The position numbers and the translations under genes are program-made. Positions 8,071 through 16,346 of a stretch of DNA of 22,790 nucleotides are shown here, one piece after another; the first letter of the stretch is position 1, and each line of letters opens with the position of its first letter. Source of the DNA: DATFLS01 sp964413425 (GTDB lineage: Bacteria > Fidelibacterota > JAANXI01). The stretch is taken from positions 1-22,790 of the forward strand of contig CAYPST010000064.1 of NCBI GenBank assembly GCA_964413425.1, written 5' to 3'. Under the pieces are notes generated by a model. The model searched no databases and was not told where the DNA came from. It saw only the letters and a list, made by a program, of their open reading frames with translations.

Positions 8071-9153
8071 ATGAAAAAGCTAAAGGGTGTCGTTACCATT
8101 TGTCAATTATTCCTTTTGCTCACTCTTATTGCGCATTGCGGTCCGCAGCCTGAGCCCAAACCAAGTGTGACAACCTATAAACCCGATAAATTTTACCGGG
8201 GATACACGCTGTGCTCGAGCCGTCATACCGAGCGCGCCCGCCTCATCGATATGGAAGGAAATGAGGTCCACAGCTGGGGATATGTACAGGGTGGTTCGTG
8301 GCACTACGCAGAAATGCTGCCCGATGGTCATCTGATAGCCATCATTAAGGACGAGATGATACTTGAGCTGGACTGGAATAGTAACCTGGTCTGGAAATGT
8401 GAAATGCGAGCTCATCATGATTTCGATCGCTTGCCGAATGGCAATACGATGGTGATAAGCCGGGAGCGAATATTAAATCCAGATTTGTCGCCCGATACTC
8501 TACTGAGCGATTTCATTGTGGAAAAAATTCCTGATTGTGGCGAGGCCTGGCGCTGGGATTCCGATAAACATGCACTGGAACTGCAGCAGTTCGTCGATAT
8601 CACCATACCAGTGGATCATACCGATTGGGCACATACTAATACGGCTGAGGTGCTCCGGGAAAACGTATTGGGGGCCAAAGATTCACGGTTCCGGGCCGGG
8701 AATGTGTTAACCAGTTTTCGCAATGTGAATACCATTGCGGTTATCGATCGGGATACCAAAGAAATCGTCTGGGCTTGGGGTCCGGGAGTGCTTGACAGAC
8801 AGCATATGCCGACACTCCTTGAAAATGGGAATATATTAATGTATGATAATGGTTCCAATCGGGGCTACACCCGGATTCTGGAATTGGATGTGCCGGAGAA
8901 TGAAATCGTCTGGGAATATGCCGCGGATCCTCCCGAGAGTTTTTTCTCAAATACCAGGGGATCAAACCAGCGACTTCCGAACGGCAACACACTCACCGGC
9001 GAGGCGGACAGCGGCCACCTGATTGAAGTCACGCCAGTGGGAGAAGTGGTGTGGGAATACCAGAATCCGGATACATTGGACGACGGACGGCAGGATGCCT
9101 TGTATCGGGTGATTCGATACACTCCGGAGGAAGTTGAGCCGCTTCTCGAATAA
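8071..9153 (+). CDS. Secreted arylsulfotransferase (ASST)-like beta-propeller protein
   Basis: The 360-residue protein has an N-terminal export signal (about 1-24). The Cys after 'LIAH' could be a lipidation site, but His at -1 is atypical. The rest is repeated propeller blades: 'HDFDRLPNGNTMVIS', 'TIAVIDRDTKEIVWAWGPG', 'HMPTLLENGNILMYDNG', 'QRLPNGNTLTGEADSGHLIEV'. These match the arylsulfotransferase (ASST/Arylsulfotran_2) family. The characteristic central 'DHTDWAHTN' (D182 to N190) includes H183 and H188, candidate active-site residues. Canonical ASST transfers sulfate between phenols in the periplasm through a sulfo-histidine. Many distant members are uncharacterised and may only bind ligands. 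A good ribosome-binding site (GAGGAG, 8057-8062) precedes the ATG. The gene is separated by only 21 nt from the next, so they are probably one operon. Two sulfatases nearby support a sulfate-ester theme. Confidence 0.75.
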   Translation: MKKLKGVVTICQLFLLLTLIAHCGPQPEPKPSVTTYKPDKFYRGYTLCSSRHTERARLIDMEGNEVHSWGYVQGGSWHYAEMLPDGHLIAIIKDEMILELDWNSNLVWKCEMRAHHDFDRLPNGNTMVISRERILNPDLSPDTLLSDFIVEKIPDCGEAWRWDSDKHALELQQFVDITIPVDHTDWAHTNTAEVLRENVLGAKDSRFRAGNVLTSFRNVNTIAVIDRDTKEIVWAWGPGVLDRQHMPTLLENGNILMYDNGSNRGYTRILELDVPENEIVWEYAADPPESFFSNTRGSNQRLPNGNTLTGEADSGHLIEVTPVGEVVWEYQNPDTLDDGRQDALYRVIRYTPEEVEPLLE

Positions 9154-9174
9154 CAGATCCAAGTTGAGGAAAAG

Positions 9175-11148
9175 ATGGCTGATATACTAAAGATACATAG
9201 ATGGATAATGACACTGCTCATCCTGGGAAGTATGCCTCTGCTGTGTCAGGGTGCTGATCTGGGATCAGTGAGCGTGCATCCCGATGTCGGAGTTTCCGGT
9301 GAGTATGGCACCTGGACCGTCACCTACGAAGTCGGGGAAGCCGGATTGTTGGAAGGCGGCGCCATTCGGGTCCAGCTGCCGGATGCCTGGCACGCGGGAG
9401 ATCGAAATTCCGCCAATCCGCTACAAGCGACCCGGCCGACAGCAGACCATTATATCTCTGCCAGGTGTTCCCGTGAGGACGTGAAACTGGAGACCATAGT
9501 GGAAGACGAATCGCACCGCCCGTTAATCAAGAATGCCCGCAAGGGGCTGGATCACCGGGATGAACGATATGTATACGTGGTGCGTGTGGTTGTGCAGCAG
9601 GGAAATCTGAAACCGGGAGATCGTCTTGAAATCATCTATGGCGATACATCTCAGGGAAGCCGGGGAATGCGAGCCTCGGACATCGTTACCTCACCTGAAC
9701 CAATCCTGGGGGCAATTGATACCGAAGGAAATGGTGAATTTACCATCCATCCTGATTCACCAAACATTCGTGCCAGAAGCGGTCCGCCGGCAACCCTGCT
9801 TGTTACCGGTCCCTCCATTACTGTCGTGAATCAGCCCGCAATCCTTCAAATAGCGCTCATTGATGCCAATGAAAATCCCGTGGATGAATTCCAGGGCGAT
9901 ATTCGGTTTGATATTGTACAGGGAACAGCTGATCTTCCGGACACAATTCAGTTGGACATGGCCGAAGGCTGGACTTCTATCTCATTTACTCCGGAGAAAA
10001 CAGGGATTTTACGGATCAAGGCCGCGGCACTGGACGGGCTTTATCCTGCGAAAGTGAATCCCATTAAAGTGGTGGCCTCTGAACCGAAACAGAACATCTA
10101 CTGGGGAGAACTGCATTCCCATTCAAAGTATAGCTGGGATGGCGTGGGGAGTAACAATTTCGAATACGCCCGTCATGTCTCCATGCTCGATTTTTATGCC
10201 ATGACCGATCACAGCATTCCCTCCAGAGATGGATATACCCGGGGACTTTATAACCATGTGTGGGAAGAATATACTGCTCTCACTGAGCAGCATCATGATC
10301 CCGGCGAATTCGTGACCCTCCATGCTTATGAAGCATCCTTCGGCGCTCCTTACGGGCATCACAATGTATTTTTCCGCGGGAAGCCGGGTCCTCTGCTGGC
10401 ACCCGCTAACGTGACACTCCCGGAGCTATGGGATGCCCTGACAGCAGGCGAAGCGCTGACTATCCCGCATCATACAGGCAAGTTTCCCCGGCCGGTGGAG
10501 TGGGAGCCGCACAATCCGGAGTTTCGTCGGAATATCGAAATCTATTCGGCGCATGGACTGAGTGAAGCCTATGATCCGGAGCATCCGCTGGCTTTTGAAC
10601 AGAGTAAATTCACATCACCCAGCAGATCGGCAGAGGGTCCCCAATATGCGCAGGATGCTTGGGAAGCGGAGATTCACCTGAGCACAGTTGCCGCATCGGA
10701 TGATCACCGCTCGCAGCCCGGGAAACCCGGATGGGGCCTTACTGCGGTCCATGCCTCCGAGTTATCGAGAGCAGATATTTTCGATGCGCTGTATCAGCGC
10801 CGGACGTATGGGACTACCGGATCGAGAATCCTGCTCGATTTCACGATTAACGGACAGCCCATGGGACAGCGTATCGTAACTGCAAACCAACCGCAGTTAT
10901 TTATCGAAGCACACGGGACAGATCATATCGAATGGATTGAAGTCCTTCGGCATTCAGAGAGTTCCGGCGGCTTTGAGGTGATATTCAGGATGCAGCCTGG
11001 CGGACTGGATGTGACTTGGAATACGGTGGATCAGACCTTCCGGGATGATTCGATATACTACGTTCGACTGAAACAGCAGGGGGAAATTCGTGATCGGATT
11101 ATCATGGCCTGGTCCAGCCCAATTTGGGTTACGAAGAGTAAAAACTAG
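9175..11148 (+). CDS. Secreted DUF3604 (PHP-like metal-dependent) protein
   Basis: The 657-residue protein has a signal peptide (about 1-27). Residues about 28-300 are beta-rich and look like Ig/sandwich folds. From about residue 308 the DUF3604 domain begins with 'IYWGELHSHSKYSWDG'. The visible candidate metal ligands are H314 and H316, then D345-H346 ('AMTDHS'), H432-H433 ('IPHHTGKF') and D509-D510-H511 ('ASDDHRSQPG'). This order of His/Asp motifs is the PHP-type arrangement of a multi-metal hydrolase. A small beta domain closes the protein. DUF3604 has no established reaction; hydrolysis of a phospho- or other ester is plausible by analogy with PHP enzymes. It follows the ASST-like gene by 21 nt. 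The ribosome-binding site GAGGA at 9166-9170 is close but usable. A short 8-bp, 3-nt-loop stem lies downstream at 11171-11189. Confidence 0.82.
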   Translation: MADILKIHRWIMTLLILGSMPLLCQGADLGSVSVHPDVGVSGEYGTWTVTYEVGEAGLLEGGAIRVQLPDAWHAGDRNSANPLQATRPTADHYISARCSREDVKLETIVEDESHRPLIKNARKGLDHRDERYVYVVRVVVQQGNLKPGDRLEIIYGDTSQGSRGMRASDIVTSPEPILGAIDTEGNGEFTIHPDSPNIRARSGPPATLLVTGPSITVVNQPAILQIALIDANENPVDEFQGDIRFDIVQGTADLPDTIQLDMAEGWTSISFTPEKTGILRIKAAALDGLYPAKVNPIKVVASEPKQNIYWGELHSHSKYSWDGVGSNNFEYARHVSMLDFYAMTDHSIPSRDGYTRGLYNHVWEEYTALTEQHHDPGEFVTLHAYEASFGAPYGHHNVFFRGKPGPLLAPANVTLPELWDALTAGEALTIPHHTGKFPRPVEWEPHNPEFRRNIEIYSAHGLSEAYDPEHPLAFEQSKFTSPSRSAEGPQYAQDAWEAEIHLSTVAASDDHRSQPGKPGWGLTAVHASELSRADIFDALYQRRTYGTTGSRILLDFTINGQPMGQRIVTANQPQLFIEAHGTDHIEWIEVLRHSESSGGFEVIFRMQPGGLDVTWNTVDQTFRDDSIYYVRLKQQGEIRDRIIMAWSSPIWVTKSKN

Positions 11149-11276
11149 TCATTTATTTACATATGCGATGATTATCAGGCACTGGTAATAATTCTAGTCA
11201 GAATGCAATCGTAGATTCGGTGATATATTTCAAAGGAACAATGCAATTGGTTGCTTAAGACAGATTGACCAATGTT

Positions 11277-11284
11277 GGAGGGAG
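11277..11284 (+). promoter_or_regulatory. Shine-Dalgarno deciding the first sulfatase start
   Basis: GGAGGGAG lies 7 nt before the ATG at 11292. A TTG at 11265 is in frame but would put nine extra residues before the twin-arginine signal and would overlap this site. Confidence 0.7.
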
Positions 11285-11291
11285 ATTCTAC

Positions 11292-12842
11292 ATGTATTCG
11301 AAGTCTGTTACCAGACGACACTTTTTAAGAACGGTGGGCCTTGCACCTCTCTCATTCGCTGCAGCGGGATTATTCGGAAGAGTTCAAACACCAGAGAACA
11401 AGCCGAACATTATCCTTATTCTGGCAGATGACATGGGGTATTCCGATATCGGATGCTATGGGGGCGAGATAGATACACCTCACCTGGATTCTCTGGCAAA
11501 ACAAGGATTACAGTTCACTCAATTTTATAATAATGCCAAATGCGCTCCTACCAGGGCATCGGTGCTGACCGGGTTGTATAATCGACGCTCCCCGGGGCCG
11601 TTGCTCCGTGAGAATATGGTCACGCTGGGAGAAGTGCTGAAACAGGCAGGCTATCAAACCGCACTGACCGGGAAGTGGCACCTGGGAAGTGAGTTCCCGA
11701 GACGCCCCATTGATCGGGGATTTGATGAATATTACGGGTTAATGGATGGATGCTGCAATTACTTTGATCCGGCCCAGCCGGATCCTCCCTTTAAGGGGGG
11801 CAGAGTCCGTGTGTTTGGCCATAACGATCAACGCATCACGGAGTTTCCGGATGATTATTATACCACGGATGCCTTTACCGATCATGCCATACAAACGTTG
11901 AAACGTTTCGCAGCCAAAGATCAACCATTTTTCATACACTTATGCTATACAGCACCACATTATCCGTTACATGCCTGGCCTGAGGATATTGCTAAATACT
12001 CAGGTCAATACAAGATGGGTTGGTACGAATTGCGCCGCCAGCGCTATCAGCGACAGATTGACATGGGATTAATTGATCCTGAATGGGCACTCCCTGAAGA
12101 CGATTTTCGGGCCAGGGATTGGGAGACAGCAGATCAGGAATACGAAGATCTGCGAATGGCTGTGTATGCAGCCATGGTAGATCGGATGGATCAGAATATT
12201 GGTCGACTGCTGCAGGGACTGAAAGAATCGGGGAAAGAAAAAAACACTCTGGTGCTGTTTCTTTCGGACAATGGTGGATGTGCTGAAGAACCGGAAGGGC
12301 CGGATTATCCGCATCCCCCGGGACCAAAGGAATATTACACTTCGGTAGGCCCCAGCTGGGGATGGGCACAGAATGCCCCATTTCGACGGTATAAGCAGTG
12401 GGATCATGAGGGGGGAATCGCCACCCCCCTTATCGCGCGCTGGCCGGCCGTGATTCAATCCAATACCAGAACCTCCCAGGTTGGTCATATAATCGATTTC
12501 ATGCCCACGTTTGGCGAGTTAGCACAAACAGCATATCCGGAGTCCTTTAATGGTAATTCAATCCTGCCGGTCGAAGGAAAGAGCCTGGTACCCATATTTC
12601 ACGGAAAACAACGAGAAGGACATGATGCATTGTACTGGGAATTCGGAGGGAATCGGGCAGTCAGGATTCAGCAGGGGAAATGGAAATTGGTATGGGACAG
12701 AACTATTGAAGAATGGGAACTGTATGATATCGAAGCGGATCGCACGGAGATGAACAATTTGGCAGAGAGCCATCCGGAACAGGTCAGGAAAATGATCGCA
12801 CTGTATTCACAGTGGGCAGATAAAGTTGGTGTGCGAATGTAA
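11292..12842 (+). CDS. Tat-exported type I (formylglycine) sulfatase
   Basis: About 516 residues. The N-terminus 'VTRRHFLRTVG' is a twin-arginine signal with a hydrophobic Ala-rich core. The sulfatase domain starts with 'PNIILILADDMGYSD', whose paired Asp residues bind calcium. It has the activation motif C84-A-P-T-R88 in 'NNAKCAPTRASVLTG', a Cys-type site converted to formylglycine. It also has 'TGKWHLG' and the C-terminal metal motif 'LFLSDNGG'. It belongs to the arylsulfatase A/S1 group that hydrolyses sulfate esters of sugars or aromatics. Export of a folded, already matured enzyme to the periplasm is expected. It is paired with the next gene (49-nt gap) and strongly resembles the second sulfatase in the window, suggesting paralogues with different positional specificity. 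No maturase gene is seen here. Confidence 0.93.
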   Translation: MYSKSVTRRHFLRTVGLAPLSFAAAGLFGRVQTPENKPNIILILADDMGYSDIGCYGGEIDTPHLDSLAKQGLQFTQFYNNAKCAPTRASVLTGLYNRRSPGPLLRENMVTLGEVLKQAGYQTALTGKWHLGSEFPRRPIDRGFDEYYGLMDGCCNYFDPAQPDPPFKGGRVRVFGHNDQRITEFPDDYYTTDAFTDHAIQTLKRFAAKDQPFFIHLCYTAPHYPLHAWPEDIAKYSGQYKMGWYELRRQRYQRQIDMGLIDPEWALPEDDFRARDWETADQEYEDLRMAVYAAMVDRMDQNIGRLLQGLKESGKEKNTLVLFLSDNGGCAEEPEGPDYPHPPGPKEYYTSVGPSWGWAQNAPFRRYKQWDHEGGIATPLIARWPAVIQSNTRTSQVGHIIDFMPTFGELAQTAYPESFNGNSILPVEGKSLVPIFHGKQREGHDALYWEFGGNRAVRIQQGKWKLVWDRTIEEWELYDIEADRTEMNNLAESHPEQVRKMIALYSQWADKVGVRM

Positions 12843-12891
12843 TCTATGAAAAACAGAATGGTACTTTTTTGCGAAGGAGCAATAACAGGTT

Positions 12892-14223
12892 ATGAATCGA
12901 AGAGATTTTCTGCGTCAATCCGCAAAGTATACCCTGGCAGCCGGGGCAGGTGTCAGCCTGTGGGGAGGACAACCCCGGTGGGTGGGGGCCGCTGACAGGG
13001 TTCGAATAGGTGTGGTGGGGATCCGGGGCATGGGATTCGGACACATTCGTTCGTTTTCAGAGCTGGAAAATGTCGAAGTTACGGCGCTGTGCGATGTAGA
13101 CGAAAATCTGTTTCCGGACCGTGTGCAATGGCTGGAAGACAATGGGTATCCAAAACCTGATACCTATGTGGATATCCGGAAAATGCTGGAGGAACAAAAG
13201 GTCGATGCCATTGGGGTGGCTACTCCCAATCACTGGCACTCATTGGCCGGATTCTGGGCTGCCCAGGCGGGCGTGCATTCAACCCTGGAAAAACCAGCCA
13301 CCCATAACATTTTCGAAGGGCAGCAGCTGATTAAAGCGGCAGAGCGATACAATGTGCTGATTCAACAGCACGCTGAAAGGCGTTCCTTCCCTGGGTTTCA
13401 ATCGGCTGCCAGGTTTTTGCGGGAGGGCGGACTCGGTGAGGTATACCTGGCCAAAGGATTGTGCTATAAGTGGCGTGATACCATCGGTCATACGCCGGTT
13501 GAACCGGTTCCGGAAGGAGTCCATTATGATCTCTGGCTCGGTCCGGCACCCCGTCGTCCCTTTACCCGGAATCGGTTTCATTACAACTGGCACTGGCACT
13601 GGGATTATGGGAATGGGGATATCGGCAACCAGGGTGCTCATCAGATGGATATTGCCCGATGGCTGTTGGGAGTGGATTTGCCAACCAAAATATCCTCTAT
13701 GGGTGGGCACTTCATGTTTGATGATGACCAGGAAACCCCCAATACTCAAATGGCCCTGTTTGAATTTCCGAATCCTGAAGGGGGAGGCGACAAGAAAAAG
13801 ATGTTGCAGTTTGAGGTCCGACACTGGATCACCCATCATGAGGGTGGTGTGGAAGGCCCGGGCGATTTCACCATCGGCAATCTGTTTTATGGATCTGAAG
13901 GATATATGTCTGTCTCATTAAACGGGAACTGGCAAACATACATGGGCCGGGAGCGCGAACCAGGGTCATCCGGGAGTGGCACAGGGAATATGTTTCAAAA
14001 CTTCGTGGAGGCAATAAGGGCGAATGATCGGTCTATGCTGGACGGAGACATTGTAGAGGGGCATAAAAGTTGTGCCCTTATTCATATGGCAAATACTTCG
14101 TACCGGTTGGGACGCATCCTGAATTTTGATCCGGAAACCGAACAATATATAGGTGATGACGAAGCTAATGGTATGAGCACCAGAAATTACCGTGATCCGT
14201 ATGTGATTCCTGAAAAGTTTTAG
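12892..14223 (+). CDS. Tat-exported Gfo/Idh/MocA-family NAD(P)-dependent oxidoreductase or glycosidase
   Basis: The 443-residue protein has a twin-arginine signal 'NRRDFLRQSAKYTLAAGAG'. The Rossmann domain has 'VRIGVVGIRGMGFGHI' and an acidic 'ALCDVD' strand end. The conserved E133-K134-P135 sits in 'LEKPATHN', and 'GNQGAHQMDIARW' supplies H250 and D253 in the usual catalytic area. The C-terminal half is the alpha/beta sheet domain of the family. Tat export suggests it leaves the cytoplasm folded with bound NAD(P), as GH109-type glycosidases and 3-keto-sugar-forming members do. The reaction could be oxidation of a sugar hydroxyl or NAD-assisted glycoside cleavage; sequence alone does not decide. 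The gene follows the sulfatase closely, so it probably acts on the same substrate. A ribosome-binding site (AAGGAG, 12874-12879) lies 12 nt from the ATG, slightly long. Confidence 0.9.
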   Translation: MNRRDFLRQSAKYTLAAGAGVSLWGGQPRWVGAADRVRIGVVGIRGMGFGHIRSFSELENVEVTALCDVDENLFPDRVQWLEDNGYPKPDTYVDIRKMLEEQKVDAIGVATPNHWHSLAGFWAAQAGVHSTLEKPATHNIFEGQQLIKAAERYNVLIQQHAERRSFPGFQSAARFLREGGLGEVYLAKGLCYKWRDTIGHTPVEPVPEGVHYDLWLGPAPRRPFTRNRFHYNWHWHWDYGNGDIGNQGAHQMDIARWLLGVDLPTKISSMGGHFMFDDDQETPNTQMALFEFPNPEGGGDKKKMLQFEVRHWITHHEGGVEGPGDFTIGNLFYGSEGYMSVSLNGNWQTYMGREREPGSSGSGTGNMFQNFVEAIRANDRSMLDGDIVEGHKSCALIHMANTSYRLGRILNFDPETEQYIGDDEANGMSTRNYRDPYVIPEKF

Positions 14224-14293
14224 CGGCCAAAAGCAATAGAAAGATCTTTAGTAACTGGACCGCTTCAAAGTTATGCGAGTTCAATTTTGAAAA

Positions 14294-14329
14294 CGCGAAG
14301 ATCGCGAAGGCCGCAAAGAACGCAAAGAA
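14294..14329 (+). repeat. Four tandem 9-bp repeats
   Basis: Four consecutive 9-mers of the form CGC(G/A)AAG followed by two variable bases occupy 14294-14302, 14303-14311, 14312-14320 and 14321-14329. The last two are identical. They sit 70 nt after the Gfo/Idh stop codon and run into the left copy of the long inverted repeat. No coding role is apparent. Confidence 0.75.
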
Positions 14330-14447
14330 AATTTAAAATATAACAGTCAAAATAGTGTAATAGTTATTGCTTTTATTTGATAAACATAACAATTATAAGT
14401 TATGTTCAGTTTCCTGTATTAGGTTCATGTTTTCTAAACACTCTCAG
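14323..14447 (-). repeat. Left copy of a 125-bp dispersed inverted repeat
   Basis: The reverse complement of this segment aligns without gaps to 22508-22632. By hand count 105 of 125 bases match (84%). The best-conserved parts are the two ends (CTGAGAGTGTTTAGAAAACA and TTTCTTTG) and a central TTACACTATT. It lies in the 417-nt non-coding gap 14224-14640, otherwise AT-rich, upstream of the second sulfatase. No open frame is shared by the two copies, so the conservation is of DNA or RNA. Confidence 0.85.
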
Positions 14448-14640
14448 ACCCTAAAACCTTTTTTGAAAATGTAAGCGGCATCCAGTATCTTTCAGAATTA
14501 CAGGGGGTAGTCTGATTTCGAAACCTTAAAATTAAACCACTGCCATCAAGGTGATTTACTGATACCTGGTGCCAGAGCCTGTTTGCCGTCGCCAATTGAA
14601 TATGGGATCGTTTAATAACCACAAAAAGAGGAAAGAATTT

Positions 14641-16290
14641 ATGATGCAATCCTATTCTCGCAGACACTTTTTAAAAAAGTTGGGGTGGGGAACCGGAGCC
14701 CTGCTGTGTACTCCATGGTTATTTTCGTCCAGTGAAGAAAAAGAACGTCCCAATATTATACTCATAATGGCAGATGATATGGGCTATTCAGATCTGGGAT
14801 GTTACGGAGGTGAAATTAACACCCCGAACCTGGATTCCCTAGCAAAGAATGGTCTGCGGTTCAGCCAATTTTATAACAATGCGAAATGTGCTCCAACCAG
14901 AGCTTCTTTACTAACAGGACTCTACTCGCAGCAGGTGGGTGTGTACAGCGGACCGACCAAGATGCGGGACTGTGCCACCATTGCGGAAGTGCTCAAAGAA
15001 GCAGGGTATCGAACGCTCATGACGGGAAAATGGCATGCCGATGAAATCCCGGTGGATCGGGGTTTTGACAGGTATTACGGGTTAGCAGATGGTTGCTGTA
15101 ATTTTTTTAATCCCGGGGAACAGCGCCCAGGAGAAGAGCCGCCTGGACATAAACCGGAACCGTTTTATCCCCGTCGCTGGGCGATAGATGACCAGGTCTA
15201 TGAGCCGTTCACTCCCGAGGATCGCGACTTTTATACCACCGATGCGTTCACCGATTATGCCCTGCAATATCTTGATGAGTATAGTAATGAGACACAGCCT
15301 TTCTTTCTGTATATAGGGTATACGGCTCCTCATTATCCTTTGCATGCCTGGCCGGAAGATATAGCCAAATACCGGGGCAAATATATGGAGGGATGGGATG
15401 CTATTCGAGCAAAAAGATTTAAACGTATGATGGAGATGGGGCTGATTCGGGAGGAATGGGATCTGCCGCCACGGGATTCACGGGTACCCGACTGGTCTGA
15501 AGTTTCAGACATGGATGAATGGGAATTCCAGGAATTAAGTGATGGCGCCCTTGGAACAATGTCATGGGAAGAGGTACAGGATAAAGATATCTGGGACCTT
15601 AAAATGGCGGTCTATGCTGCCATGATTGATCGCATGGATTGGAATATTGGCAGGATAGTGGACAAAGTAAAAGAATTAGGTGAAGAAGAGAACACCCTCG
15701 TTATGTTCCTGTCGGATAATGGTGGTTCAGGCGAACGGATTTATGTAACTCCCGATAAGTTACCCGGTCCGCTCGAATCATACCGATCTGTGGACCCGCC
15801 CTGGGCGAATGCCAGCAATACCCCGTTTCGAAAATACAAGTCCTGGGACCATGAAGGCGGTATAGCAACACCGCTGATCGCCAGGTGGCCCGGTGTAATT
15901 CAGCCGGATACAATCACTCATCAAATGGGACATATCATCGACATTATGGCAACCTGTGTGGATTTAGGTGATGCCAACTATCCGGAAACGTATCAGGGCA
16001 GGAAGGTGATCCCGCTGGAAGGGAAAAGTCTGGTACCGATATTTCGAGGGCATCAACGGGAAGGACATGATGCTTTGTACTGGCAATATGGTAACACCAG
16101 AGCCGTTCGGGAAGGGAAGTGGAAATTACTGGCGATTGGGAGGGGCCCTTGGGAACTCTATGACATGGAAGCCGATCGGACAGAACTGCATGATCTGGCT
16201 GACCGGGAACCGGCTCTGGTTGAACGGCTTTCCGGCCAATGGTTCTCCTGGGCGAAAAGAACACATGCCAAACTTCCGTCGGATACCTGA
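14641..16290 (+). CDS. Second Tat-exported formylglycine sulfatase
   Basis: About 549 residues from the ATG at 14641, supported by AAGAGGA at 14626-14632. An upstream in-frame GTG at 14569 has no such support. The twin-arginine signal is 'YSRRHFLKKLG'. Sulfatase motifs are 'PNIILIMADDMGYSD', the Cys-type activation site C83-A-P-T-R87, 'TGKWHADE' (His-Ala-Asp-Glu replacing the usual His-Leu-Gly) and 'MFLSDNGG'. It is a clear paralogue of the sulfatase at 11292: the 'FYNNAKCAPTRAS' region is shared and the end is near-identical ('PLEGKSLVPIF', 'REGHDALYW'). Unlike it, this one has a roughly 28-residue acidic/aromatic insertion at about 289-316, before 'LKMAVYAAMIDRMD'. It is predicted periplasmic, hydrolysing a sulfate ester probably at a different position or on a different substrate. 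It lies 56 nt upstream of the propeller gene, a likely operon. Confidence 0.93.
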   Translation: MMQSYSRRHFLKKLGWGTGALLCTPWLFSSSEEKERPNIILIMADDMGYSDLGCYGGEINTPNLDSLAKNGLRFSQFYNNAKCAPTRASLLTGLYSQQVGVYSGPTKMRDCATIAEVLKEAGYRTLMTGKWHADEIPVDRGFDRYYGLADGCCNFFNPGEQRPGEEPPGHKPEPFYPRRWAIDDQVYEPFTPEDRDFYTTDAFTDYALQYLDEYSNETQPFFLYIGYTAPHYPLHAWPEDIAKYRGKYMEGWDAIRAKRFKRMMEMGLIREEWDLPPRDSRVPDWSEVSDMDEWEFQELSDGALGTMSWEEVQDKDIWDLKMAVYAAMIDRMDWNIGRIVDKVKELGEEENTLVMFLSDNGGSGERIYVTPDKLPGPLESYRSVDPPWANASNTPFRKYKSWDHEGGIATPLIARWPGVIQPDTITHQMGHIIDIMATCVDLGDANYPETYQGRKVIPLEGKSLVPIFRGHQREGHDALYWQYGNTRAVREGKWKLLAIGRGPWELYDMEADRTELHDLADREPALVERLSGQWFSWAKRTHAKLPSDT

Positions 16291-16346
16291 GACAAAAAAA
16301 TACGATTAGGCTGCGTGACTGGCCTGGCTAAAACAAGGAGAGGTGA

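Noticed and set aside
11171..11189. Stem-loop after the first DUF3604 gene as a terminator
   Set aside because: The stem is AT-rich, includes a G-T pair, has only a 3-nt loop, and no T-tract follows.
14294..14329. CRISPR array
   Set aside because: The 9-bp units are directly adjacent with no spacers, and no cas genes are present.
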